Assembly (NCBI RefSeq): GCF_008831285.2
Contig: NC_045150.1
Span: 1,812,001-1,876,000, forward strand
Origin: Nymphaea colorata
Lineage: Eukaryota > Streptophyta > Magnoliopsida > Nymphaeales > Nymphaeaceae
Reading direction: 5' to 3'
DNA: 64,000 bases
Below the pieces are notes generated by a model that was not told the origin of the DNA, did no database searches, and worked only from the letters and a program-made list of their open reading frames with translations. Below, piece after piece: positions 46,130-58,914 of the stretch. The position numbers and the translations under genes were made by a program. Every line of letters starts with the position of its first letter. Position 1 is the stretch's first letter.

Positions 46130-48600
46130 TCTTGTTCTAGATTTGAAATATGAATTGTTATAAAGAGATCTGAAAAGTGATAACATGGTACTGATGTCCA
46201 GAGTTCATGATCCAAAACTTCAAGTTCTGAAAATACAATTCCAAAATCCAAGTTCTGAAATTCAAGATCCCAAATCTAAGTTACGAGATCCAAAATCTAG
46301 GAACCAAAAACTGAGTTCTGAGATCCAAATCGTAGTATAGTAGACGTGGGTTTAACATCATGCTCTTGATTGAACTGAAATCTAAAGTCCAAATAGGCTA
46401 GGAGTAAGTCAGCCAAGGGACTAGGTTAAAGGGGTCGACCCAGCTAAACTGAGTTCGGTTTTGGGGAAGTCCTTATTTGGATGGATCAAACTATATGGCT
46501 TACAACCTAAATCTCATGTAGACGTCATCTTGAAATATTGTAGAATCAGGTCTTATAGGGGTTTGCTAGGTCTGTACTATTGGGTTTGGGTTTTAAGTAA
46601 AGGGCTTTAAGACTGGCCTTGTCTAGGTCTTAGAGGACTTGACTAGGGCCAGAATCAATGCCTACAAGATCTAGGGTTTGTGGAATAATTCGAAAGTTGA
46701 TTTTGAAATAGTTTTGAAGAAAACTATGTCATAGAAAGTGACCCTTCGTGAGGACAAGACTGAGCGTAGGTGTTTACATGCAAGGGCTAATGTTGCGAAG
46801 CATGCTACTAGGTTGACCCAATCTAGCTGCAGACTAGGGGTGCACAAGGCTGCAAGCTATTTTGAGGCCATAAAAATATTGTACAATGCATAACTAATGA
46901 AAGAATGAAAGAAACATGATCTATATGCATCATTTAAGAGGTAAACTAATTAAGCAAAAGCAAGGAATTAAAAGATGAAAAGAACGAGAGGGGCATACTT
47001 GACCCCTATGCCAAACCTAGAGACATTAATTTAAATTTATCTTAGGAAGATACATAAGTTGAACTATAAAAAGAAAGCCTAGGAGCTAAGCAACAAATAA
47101 ACTAAACTAAATATGCTAAAGGCAAAAAAAAAAAAAAAACAAAACAAAACACGCAGAAAAGAAAAGAAAAGAAGAAAAAAATAAATTGCAAACCAGAAAA
47201 GAAGGAACAGGAAAAAAATACCTGAAGTTGATGATCTAACTGATCCCATCTCCATGACCTCAGTATTGAGCCTGGTTGTGCCTAGGTTGAATGCTAATGC
47301 AGCCCAAACCAAGACTTAGACCGAAGACTAAAAAATTTAATTTCAAATGAGACAAGCCTTTTTGAGTATCACTTTGAAATTTTATCAAATTAGCAGACTT
47401 TTGGCAGCTCTATGGTGTGAAGAGAGAGGGGGCATGACCCCCTTTTATAGATGAAGGGAGCAGTCAATCTCCTTTGTGAAGATCGTTCTAGGACTAAATT
47501 TTATAGTCCCTCCCAAAAGCACAAAAGCAATGTCAAAAAACAGTGTTTTTGATTGAAATTTGTTTGTTGTGCTCTCATCCGTGATCCAAATTTCATTCCG
47601 TGAAAAGTAGTGTGTGCATGAAGAAGTGCTCATTGATTCATGATAAAGAATTCAGATTGATATTAAGCATGGAGAATGAATGATACACGAATATGGAGTA
47701 GTGGAAGCACACACTAAAAGCATAGTTTAAGACAAACATTAAACATAAAAATGTTCATTCTAATTGGATGATTCAAATTCCATCTACACCAAAGTGCTTA
47801 GCCAAGAATTTCGTATGGTTCATGCCCTTTGTATGAATTGACATTAAGTACATAGTGAGAAATTGACTGTGTATTATTGGACTATAAAGTGCATTCGGCT
47901 TACATGTGAATCTTGGATTTGGGTTTCATACTATGACCTACATCCATGTCCACAGCTGAAGAATATTCTAGAAGATGGACATGGACACGATATGAAAATA
48001 TGGATCATGATCTGATACTAAGATCTGAAATTTGAAATAATGGATCTGCATATACGAAATTAGATTATGGATATGAAATTTGAATATGAAAATGAGACTT
48101 GGATATGAGATTTAGATCTAGAATTAAGATTTAGAACTGTCATGAACCTGGACTTGGCTCGACTTGGGATAGGTAGGGTCAGGCTAGGTTACATGTCTTG
48201 GACCTGGTCTAGGTTCAGTTTTTGACAATGGGTTCAAAATTAGGTTGGGTGTAGGTTTACTGGGCTCAACCTTGGTGCTTTTTTTTTTTGAAACCCTGGT
48301 TCAGTGGAAAATTGAAGTGGGCCCAACCTGAGCTCATGCCTACTAGGTTCGTGTAAACATGTATGAAGTGCGCTAACTTAGGTTCTTATGGCTCCTAAGT
48401 TGGGTTTTATGAAAATTATGCACTTAGTAGTAAAAAATTAAAGTATCCCTAACATGGAAATCAAAGTTGGTGTGTCGTGTGGGCAAGCTCACCGCACTAG
48501 GACCTGCTTAGGTTAAAATTATGTCATCTAATGGCATTTGGTGGACACATGACGTCGTTCGCTTCTCCAAAACTCAAAATTCAGTTTTTGCGGATATCAA
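46130..48600. repeat. GATCCAAAT-like block 4 and associated repeat sequence
   Basis: 46180-46400 has ATCCAAAATC and GATCCAAAT words like blocks 1-3. 46430-46700 and 48120-48520 share GGTTGGGCT, CTAGGTT and GACTTGG wording. A TATA-like CCCTTTTATAGATG lies near 47440. It is probably a non-coding repeat nested in the CACTA; ends not defined. Confidence 0.4.
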
Positions 48601-51600
48601 GATGGCCCTTTCTGAAGCCTAGGCAAAGGAAAAATGGAGACTTTTGATTTTAGCCATGTCCGTCCGATCTAGAGCCAGAAATGATCTCTTAAAAAGTTTC
48701 TAATCAAAACCATGTGAAGAAATTGAAAAATTGATTCATGGATAGATTAAAGTCCAACTCAAAAAATAGGCTACACTGAAAGTACATGTTTGGAACTGAA
48801 AAAAATTAGCAAATTTATAAAATGAAAATTAAGCTCAAATCCAAATGAGTGAAAATCAAAGTCTGAAATACTTAGGTTGGACACTGAAGAATAAGATCCT
48901 ATCTTGATGAGAGCTGATATACCCATGCATTTAAGAAAACTTATATTTAGCTTGGTTCATCTTGACATGGTTTTGGTGCTAAAGAAGTGCCAAGTGCTTG
49001 GTCTCAATGTGCTGATCGAGCTAGAGTGAGCTAACTTCAAGCTGAAGAAACCCCATTGAGCTAACTCGAACGACTCTTAAGGTTTTGTAAAGTTGAGAAA
49101 TGGTCTAATTGCTCAAATGTTAGGCAATTCTTTATAATTTTGATGAAAATCCCTATTTTCTAGGTCAAGGTGCAATGATGTAGGGGAAAAATAGTTATTT
49201 TTAATAATAGCAACCTAGGTGATCTTGGTCTAGTTGCTCAATGCTGGTGTGAAATGTGCTCATTTCGTTTAGTAGTGGCTTTGGTTCTTAAAATTTGGTT
49301 TTGAAAATTCAATTTGGAAAAGCCATGTGAAGGATAAAATGGCCATTTACACTTGTAAAAATTTTGGTGGTCACACCAATCAAGCAAGGGAAGGAACTTT
49401 TCACCATGCATATTTCTATGGCTCTTGCTGCTTACTGCTTCAAGGATGACAATGTTGAAGCTGTAGAAGATAAGCGACCACTCCTTTTATATTCAGGTGC
49501 TATATAGCCCCTGAAAGAACACTTAAGAACATCGGTGTAAAATATTAAGACCAGTATTTCTCTGAAAATAAATTAATAAATAAAGCATAATTGCCAATGA
49601 ATTATACCAAGAGTGTACCACCTAGATAACTACAACAAACAACATTAATCAAGTCTATTGTAAATTCATCCTTTGACAATCTAAAGCACACAAGAAAAGA
49701 TGATTGTTGGTCTCCACAACTTGACTCCATATATATTCCCCACAAAATTTTACTAGCATTTCAAGTAACTTCAGATAAAATATGAAAAACAAACTATGAA
49801 TGGCAATGTCATTCACCCTGGGGAGAAAGTTAGAAGTAGTTAATGATCACTCAACTTGGTTCAGTGACAGAAGAAACCTTTTTTGATAGATGATTGCTTA
49901 ATTCAGTGTGCTTGAATGATGCAACTCCAGGAGGAACTAATATGTGCAGTGATTTTTACCTTCTAATATGCACCTCAGTTTTTACCTTCTAATCTTTAAT
50001 CCTCTCAATTGTGCAGTCATAGAGTATGATAGGCTTGCCTGCAGTTATCAATCTTCATCATGTTTTGAATAAGGATAAGAGAAGCAGTCATAGTAGAACA
50101 GAACCGAAATTTGCAGAAACTGGATTCTAGTTGAAGGTAACTGACTGATCACTCATTAGTACTCACTGCTCAATTCTTTAGTGCAACCAGCTTGATCACC
50201 TAGATAGTGCTCTTCAAGACTCTTAGTTACTTTCATGAGTGCTACTTACACTAAGAAGAAAGAACTTTCTCCCTTACCAACTTTCTTTAGATAATTTATA
50301 GTATAAAAAGATGTATGGTGGTGAAGTGATATATTTCCCCACCATGTTTTTTTATTGTTGTTGGTTCAAAGTGCCTTTCATCCCTTATGAATATCTAATT
50401 GGACTTTCACAAATGTTCAAAAGGATCAAGTTATTGAAAGCACAATAGCATAATGGTAATCTTTTCTATCCACCGTTGCCAAAAGGACACAGTTAGTGCT
50501 TAGTGTAGATCTTGTCATTTCTCACTAATAGAGAATCACAGCAAAAAATAATTGTTGCAACAGTAGTTTCAGGTTTATGTAGAGAATCCTTACTGGATCT
50601 CACTGAACATAAGCATTTTCTATAAATTCCTCTAGAGTTGGATGAGGTATGGTGATCCTTCTAACTTGGCATCATGCAACTGAGTTCATCTTTGATGTGC
50701 CCAAAAGATTGGGGTCCTGATTATCAAAGTGGTTTGATCAACTTCTCAATGTCACAAGACTAACTCACAAGCAAATGTTTACCTTGAATCTCATTGTGAC
50801 CTCCATGGCTACTAGAAATTCATCATTGACAAGTATGAGAACATCACGAATAAGAAGAAGATACCACCATTTATAACACATTTCTTTGGTTGCAACTTCA
50901 ATGGTGGGAACAAAATATTTGCAGATTATTATATAGGTTTTAGGCATGCTTTTGAGTTTGTTGACAACCAATTGTTGTCTCAAATCTCACTTTCCCGCCT
51001 TAGCCTGAGCACCTCAGATCCATTGCTGAAATCAACTTCTAGGAAAAGATCACCAGAAGGTGCCTATCTTTCTCACAGTATAGACAAACAAACTAATTGA
51101 TTGTTTCTTCTCTCCAACATCCATTTGTTGTAAGGATTGATACATAACAATGCTAGTATACAATAACCAAAGCAGTAAAAAAAACAACACCAGCTGATGG
51201 AATATGATGAAAGGTGTTTCCTGTTCGACTGTGCACTGATGGCATCCATAAGATTATGGCACTCAAAATACCCAATGTACCTTGCATGTATGTGATCAGC
51301 TGCATTTACAAATAAGCAGCAATGAACAACTCAATTTCTGTAGATACAAAACTCCTTTAACGACTATGGCAAGGCCAGTGGTGAGAAAACTATTAGCTAT
51401 CCACAAGCCAATACATTCTGATCTTTATTCCTCTCAATTTGGGCAGTCATTGTTTTGTTCTATATCTCTTTCCACTATGCCTTTCACCATAGCCACCTGC
51501 TTATCAAAGTTTATGAGGTGTAAGGTTTTTGCAAGGAAATTTGAAGATGAAAAATATGCTAAAGCTTCAAATATATACGGAAATAGGTAGTGGATCCTAA

Positions 51601-52380
51601 AAGGAAAACCTATTTTATCATCAAATGGTAACTAGGTTGCACAAGAAAAAAATGTGAAGCACAATCTTTACAAAGTACATGAATACAAGAGACCATATAG
51701 GCTAGACCAAAGAAGACAACTATGAAAGGAAATAGGATGGGAGAAATGAAGGCATGCAGAAGGCCAAGTTAAAATAAGGCTGATCGCCTTTGAAGAATCC
51801 TTGGTGCCAAATTGTCACCTAGTAGATAGTGGCTGTACTTTTTTAGTGTGGCCATGGAGTTGCACGTACTGGGACTCTTGGTCTGCAATGTACAATAGAA
51901 AGTTCGAACACTCTGAGAACAATTTCCTTTCATAAAATAGTTTATCCTCAAAAGCACATAAAAATCCCAAGAAAGTAACTCCAACATCATTTCAACATAG
52001 ACTATGGATATATGAACCATGTACCATGTCAACAAAACATCTAATTGCACTATGTACAACCATGTCCTGAAAAACAATCGGTTGGGATGAACATAACAAA
52101 AAATATATTGTATTTACAAATACATTCCTAAATGAAAAGCAAGGTTTTTTTTTTCTAAAATAAGGGGCATATGTTGATATATAGCAACTCCATAATGCAT
52201 CAATTTGGGTAACGATTGGATAGGTGACAAAACAGTGCTGACTTTATTAGAATGTTGTAAATAATATGGAAGTGACATGCATAAAGTAAATTATCAAGAG
52301 GTAGTATGTGTACTTATGTAAAAAATGGCTGGCTTTCACCCTTAAGTGAAAAAAACTTACTGATGTTGGCCTCTATAGAA
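48600..52380. other. CACTA interior without recognised coding
   Basis: AT-rich. Short frames at 50765-50983, 51282-51590 and 51769-52077 show no recognised domain. Confidence 0.4.
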
Positions 52381-52720
52381 AGAAGTCATTTAATTTTCTC
52401 CTCTAGAGCTGGAATCCTAGCAATCACTTTCTTGAGAGATTCAATTTTACGTTTTTGTTTTGTGCCTTTTGCATGTAAAACCATATTTTGTACCAACAAG
52501 TCTTGACGTATATGCATTTCACCCAATAATTCAGATAGTTTCATGCCAATTATGCATGCGCACACATGTCCATATTTATCTTCACCAAGTGCTTGGGACA
52601 ATACATCTATCTAAGATCATGAATTTTGTTCACTTTCTTGCCTTGCAGTAGTAATTCATCTAATGTTGCCCTACTTATAGCAAATTTGTATAGGGAATGA
52701 AGTTGTATTGGATGTCTGCA
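52380..52720 (-). pseudogene. CACTA second-gene fragment, Transposase_24-like
   Basis: Minus strand: QALGEDKYGHVCACIIGMKL followed by a predicted coiled stretch KQKRKIESLKKVIARIPALE. This resembles the VLGxERxGRVRGxG block plus coiled coil of the plant transposase (Ptta/En/Spm, Transposase_24) protein that accompanies the main CACTA transposase. It lies downstream of the transposase in the same direction, as expected. Upstream exons were not resolved. Confidence 0.55.
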
Positions 52721-52856
52721 ATCAACTCAAAATCTTTAAAATAGTAAAGTATTTAAAATGGTAGGCACAACTCAAACAAAACCTGTATCTATTTATACCA
52801 AAATTAAGAGAAAATAAAGTAGTCCTATAATCATTGCTTGTGTCATGCATTACAAC

Positions 52857-52864
52857 ATTGCACA
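52857..52864. other. Target-site duplication ATTGCACA, left copy
   Basis: Identical to 53509-53516. Confidence 0.92.
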
Positions 52865-53508
52865 TAGGGCTGCACACGAGCCGAGTCGAGCTCGAGTTCA
52901 GACAGCTCGAGCTCGGCTCAACTTATATTTAATCAGCTCGAGCTCGATACGAGCTTGATGACTTTAACTTGAACTCGACTCGATAAATTGTTTCCAAGCT
53001 CGAGCTCGACTCAAACGGCTCGACTCATTTATTTCTTTCTCCGCACGCGGTTCCTCCAACACCTACCATAAATGCCATGGCTCGTTTTACAACACCCAGT
53101 GTTAATGGCATTGCATTAAATGCGGCGGGAGAAGGGAGAAAGCGCGTGGGAGAGAAAAGAGAAAAAGAGAAGGGAGATAATGGCATTAGCATTAAATGCA
53201 GAGGGAGAAAAAGGTGTGCGGCGGGAGAAGAGAAAAGGTATGAGAGAGAAAACAGAAAAAGAGAAGGGAAGAAAAATGAGAGGGAAAAAAACAAAAAAGA
53301 CGAGACAAAACGAAGAAAGAAGAAAACTTAAAAAAAAATAAAATCGAGTCGAGTCGAGCTTGACTAACTCGAACTCGACTCATTAACGTACTTGAGTTTA
53401 AATTTCAGCTTGAACTCGACTCGTTTATAAATGAGTCGAGCTCGAGTCGAGTTTTTTCGAGCGAGTTCGAGTCGATCCCGAGTTGGCTCGACTTGTTGTG
53501 CAGCCCTA
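52865..53508. mobile_element. hAT-like miniature element, 644 bases
   Basis: Ends are TAGGGCTGCACA and its reverse complement (TGTGCAGCCCTA), and the flanks are an 8-bp duplication, the hAT signature. Both shoulders are packed with GAGTCGAGCTCGAG words. The centre is a purine-rich stretch with GGCATTAGCATTAAATGC and GGCATTGCATTAAATGC flanking it. No transposase, so non-autonomous. It is nested in the CACTA element. Open frames across the purine-rich part are artefacts. Confidence 0.93.
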
Positions 53509-53516
53509 ATTGCACA
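53509..53516. other. Target-site duplication ATTGCACA, right copy
   Basis: Pairs with 52857-52864. Confidence 0.92.
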
Positions 53517-55690
53517 TTAGGTGATGTATGTGTCCTTGTCTAGAATTGAGCCCTAGAAGGCTCAGGATCACCTACGGGGACCTAATTGTCAAACACATAG
53601 AACATTTCATGATGTGTTAGTGTAATATTTGTAAGATAAAATAACATGACACTATGCTTTCTACTTACAACTTCATTTTTAAACTGAGCAAAACTTTTCA
53701 TTTGGTGGTGTATATATACTGCTGCATGGAACAATTCTCACTTTTTTTTGTTCAAGACTTATACTTTGCAATAATAGATATAAAGTAAATAGGTATTAAG
53801 TTGTCAAAATTGTTTGACAATGATGACATGATTACCATCTATAGATTTGATTTTTCGGTTTTAGAAAATTCCATAAGGGTCTTCCATTTCTCTAATGGTA
53901 TATCCTCAGGTTGATTATTCAGTCATTCTGGTAAATTAGTGAACATTAGTTTCTATGACTATGACTCCAGTTTCTCCACAACCTAGCATGTTCAGTCAAC
54001 ACACATTTCTTCAATTTCCCATCAATGGTGTAAAATTGTTGTACTGAATGCATATAAAGTTAAATCAACAAAAAAATGGTGTTAAGTTAAATCAACAAAT
54101 CCGGAAAATGAAGGAAATGTATAACAACTAAAACACATTAAACACTTACCAATGCACACATCAAATCACAATGATTTTAAGGCCTATAAACAAGTAACCA
54201 ATATAAACATCATCAACATGTTCTACTCTTTCACATTCAAGAAATCCTCCATACCAATTTGTTGATAAAATCTAGAAGTTGGAAGTTCCATGCCTTCACA
54301 CCAGCAATGGGAGCAATTCTTCAAAGGGTTATAATTTGTTTTATAATTTGCATAAAAACAACACACATGCATAACAAGAAAGGAAAAGAACAACACAATG
54401 CTTTGACAATGCATAACATGAAATGACACATAAATAAAATTTATGGTTGATGAACCATTCATAGCTAGTACAAGTAGTTGTACTATGGGATCTAAACTTT
54501 TTCTTTTTCCCTTCTAGGTACCAGCAGAAATTTCTATATAAATTTGGATTGCAATTTAATATCTGCATTGTCTTCCCTTGTATGACGTAAGCCCTACAAA
54601 ATATGGTAGTGTTCTACTAATTCATGTGTCCTATATTAGCTCCCTCAAGGATGGATGGTCAAAGCCTCTTGCTTTTACTCCATATGCTATAGAAGCAGCC
54701 CTTCATTAGAGTTAGTTACAACAAAAAAAGAAGTAAATAAGATTACACTAATCAGAAAACAACAAAAAAAAGGAAAATAGCAGTTTATCTCAAAAAAGAA
54801 AAAAATACGAAAGAATAGAATTACCATAAGCATAAGAACATGGCAAAGAAAAATCTTAACAAAAGTCATTTGTAGCCTCATGAGGAATGTAATGCAATTT
54901 TTGTGTATATGAATATATAACTAATATTATCTTTACAAGATCCCATAAAGCTTCCTTGTAAGTGCTAGGAATTTTTTTGAACTCAAATCAGTTTAAGGGT
55001 GTCTTTTGAGGATTTTAGGCTATTGTCCCAATGAATGCACTAGGCTTTTGTGTTGCATTGCTTGTACATTGATAATATGAATTATATGTACCTGTGGGTT
55101 TATCTCCTGATGGCCAATTAATAGTTGCTAGAGCTCTGATGCTCTTCACTTTCTTTTATGTAGGTTATGGTCTATGCAATATAAGGGAAGAAAACATTAG
55201 TATAACCAATGTGGTATAAAAATATGAAATGTATTATGAGCATAAAAAGAATTAAGAAAACCTATAGGGACATCTTCTTTTTTTAGTCTCATTTAAGCTA
55301 TAGCAAGGATGTGGGTTTCGAATATATATAATCTGCACATCAACAATATATAATATGAACTAATGTTGTAAAGAGCATGACAAAATATAACATATGAAGT
55401 AGTAAAGGTGTAAAAATTTAATGCATTGTTTACAAAAATAGGTCACCCAAGAAAGATGTGTCATCAGACACTGTAATAACTTCAACTATCCATCTTGTTT
55501 CATTCTATTAGTTATAAGATTAGTGTCAAGATGAATTGTCACTCCTATAACATCATTTCTAACAAAAAAAACTACATGAATTTGTCACTCTTATTACTTC
55601 CATTATGTACTTCATCATGTTTGATGCATCTCAACTTTCAATCTCCTCATTACCTCTTCAGTAGACTGTGCTTTTATATCATAAAAATCA
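53517..55690. other. CACTA interior, no domain recognised
   Basis: AT-rich. Probably introns and decayed exons of the second CACTA gene or the tail of the transposase gene. Nothing firm. Confidence 0.35.
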
Positions 55691-58600
55691 CGAGGACTTC
55701 TCTAGAGGACAACTTTCTATTCTAGTTCAACATAATCCTCAATGTAAAGCACTTGTTTCACTTGACTAGCAAAATCAAAAGGTTCATCAGCCATGAAAGA
55801 GTACTTAGAGTTCACAATAATAAAACAAAATTGATCAATTTTAATGCCCTTTTAATGTGGGCAAAGAACATCACGACATTTGAACAACACGAACTTCAAA
55901 TTTGGATGATATTGAACTTCAATAATATAATGATGAACTCGTATATCTCACGTCACCAATTATTAGACTTTTATCTTTAGCATTTGAGAAACTATATGTT
56001 TGTGTACTCACCATTACACCACTAATTTATATTCGACTTCTTTCTTTTGTGCTTTTAGTGTGAAATCTGTACCTATTTAACCTTGTATATTTTGATCATA
56101 GGTTGAGGATATGGAGCATGATATACAAGCTTCATTATTGATAATTTCGCTTACTTCTTTTGACATATCATATAACCATGACACCATTAAGGAAATTATA
56201 TTTTATGTATGCGCTCTACTTGACGAGGTCTCTTTTGATTTTTTCACCTCACGAAAGCTAAATGTTCCCTATCACAATAATAATAAGGTTAGTTACATGT
56301 ACAAAATATATGTTTACTTCTAACGAGTTACTCAAGAAATGGTGTCACAATGAAAAGATTATATAGTACAAATGTATATATTGGCAAAATAGTTGTATTA
56401 TCTACACTAGCAATTTCTGCTCCCTCAAGTACATGACCCCTTATATATTTCGCAAAGCTCCTTAAACCTTATCATTTTTTCTTATAGGTTTATTAAATAT
56501 AGTCTCCATATTATGCAAATATATAGTACAAAATTGAAGGCATTCATCCACAATGTACCCTCAGTGATGGACCTCTCAGCTAGGCTGTGGTTATGTACAT
56601 AACTTTTTAGTCTAGACAAGTACTTGTTACATAGTATAATAATGTAAAATCAAAATAACAACTGCTGTAAGATATACAAGATGAATACTTAATACAACAT
56701 ACCTCTTATTTGGGTATATAGGAAGATACTGCACAAATACTTCCAATCTCACCTCCTTAACATGATGAATAGTTAAATGTGCCATGACATCAAGAAAAGA
56801 TGGTGGGAAATTTATTTCCATGTGACACAATATGATTGCAGTACGTTCTTGTAACTGGTTTAACTTAAGTTTTCCCATTGTCTTTGAACCTATTTTTTTT
56901 AAATATGCACAGCTCAATAAGAACAGAACTAACTTTGTATGGCAATATTCTTCTCACAGCCAAATGAAGAAATTAATCTAACAACATATGACAATCACAA
57001 CTTTTTAAGCATGCAATTCTTCTTTCCCTTCATGCTTATATGTCACGAGATCTTAGCTGCATAGTTATCAGGAAACTTTAGATCTTTCAACACTTTGCAA
57101 AAATCCCTTTTTCTTCTTTGGTCATATAATATCATGCACCAGGTAAACTTACTCTTTCTCTTATAAAATATATTTTCTTCGTAGGAATTGTAGATGCATT
57201 TCATGTTTTATGTTAATCTCTTGTAGGTCCACACATGCATTTAAATGATATTTTGTTTTGTTGCTTTGTATCTAATAGTATATCGATAATGTTATCACAT
57301 ATTTTTCTCTACGTGCATTATATGCAAATTGTGAGGCAATAAATTATGTTTCCAATAAGGTACAGTAAAATGAATACTTTTATTTTTTTCACTTATAGGA
57401 TAATGCACTAACTATCTCATTCAATTGCTCTAGCACATCTATCCTAGACAATGGAGCAAAAGCAACTCTTTCATGAGCATCACCATCAAATGAAATTTTA
57501 TTAAACTTCAACTTATGATATGCAAAAAAGAATCTCTGGTTCCCTATATGACATTTTTTTATTGTCCTTCAAATAAAGCAAGCAAGTATCCTTATTGCAT
57601 ATGGAACATGTTAGTTTTCCTTTCACAATCTAAACTGATATGTTTTCATATGATGTAAAGTCATTTATTGTTGATAATAATGCAATCCATGATTGAAAAT
57701 ATTGTTTGGTTGATGCATATCATGTTTTAACACCTTCATCCATGGCAATTTTAGCTCTTCAATTAGTGGTTGTAATAGAACGTCCATTTTATTTCTAGGT
57801 GTTGTTGGACCAGAAACTAATAATGTCATTATTGTTGATGTTTGCTTCATACAAATCCATGGAGGCAAGTTACATGCATCTAATAATACTGGCTAAATGT
57901 TATATGATACAACTAAAGTTTTAAAATGATTAAATCCATCACTTGTTGACTTCATCCTTAATACAACCCTCATCATGTCATTTCATCTCAGAAGATATTT
58001 TTGTAGACATAAATACTCTTTCAAGTTTTGATACAAGTGAAAAGTACCACAACATGTTTGCTAAAATTTTGTGCCGTTTGACAGAACTTATAGCATTTGT
58101 TGTATGAGATTTGTTCTCCCTTTATCTTGACACACCATAAAAATCATACTTTTCTTTATATTTAAAGTTGTTCCAATACAACAAATAATTATTTTGCAGA
58201 CATCAATCTTCTAATAGTCATGTCTCAAGGTTGATATTATTTTTTTGGCTTCATAATAGGCTTCTATTAGCTCGACAGGCTGTGGAAACATTCCAATCAA
58301 TAATTTAAGTAATTAATTTCTCAAACCATTGAGACATTTGAAGTGAAACATGCACACAATAAAAGACAAATTTGAAAAGTGAAGACAACCATGATATAGT
58401 TTTGCGTTAGCATCATGCAGTAGTTTTACATGCAACTCATCACTTCTCCATTCATCTTCAATGTTTTCCATCTCATTACAATCATGATAATCATCGACAC
58501 CCAATTGTTACATGCATCAGTAACTAACTCATTTATTTCATCGACAACTATGTCAACATCATCATCACCATCTTCTATTTTTAGGAGGTATGACTAAATC

Positions 58601-58914
58601 TCCCTGTTGATATCATCATGTATCATTTTTACTAAAAGCCATGCAACATCAAATGATCAAATATGTCATCCATTGTCACTCAAAACGAATTAATACACTT
58701 TTAACAACGACATCTGAATTTTCCATCACTCATCAGTTTATTTTTCTTCATGAAGATAAAAAATCAAAGATGCCTTGCAAATACTCAATATTTGTCTTCA
58801 ACAACACATCAATCTTACATTATCAAGGGATTAGTCTATGATAATCTATAAGCATAACAAAAAATTTGAGGTTATAGTTTACCTATCTTTGTCGATCCTA
58901 GTTCTATCATCCAT
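55690..58914 (-). pseudogene. CACTA transposase (TNP2 type) pseudogene
   Basis: Broken minus-strand frames run through the full domain order. The N-terminus is MDDRTRIDKDR with a donor GT at 58882, then SDGKFRCRC, KCINS and MDDIFDHLMLHGF (Transpos_assoc). Transposase_21 follows: LHDANAKLYHGC, FHFKCLNG, LPPWICMKQ-like, DVLLQPLIEELK, TCSICNKDTC and MTKEEKGIFCKVLKDLKFPD. DUF4218 at 56917-56640 shows QERTAIILCHMEINFPPSFL, DVMAHLTIH and VQYLPIYP. DUF4216 at 56000-55700 shows EPFDFASQVKQVLYIEDY and SPRDFYDI. Many stops and shifts, so inactive. The start at 58914 is inferred from the MDDRTWxYKDR family beginning. Confidence 0.85.

Noticed and set aside
53077-53341. Lysine/glutamate-rich frames on the plus strand and Phe/Ser-rich frame on the minus strand
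   Set aside because: They are made by the purine-rich core of the hAT-like miniature element.
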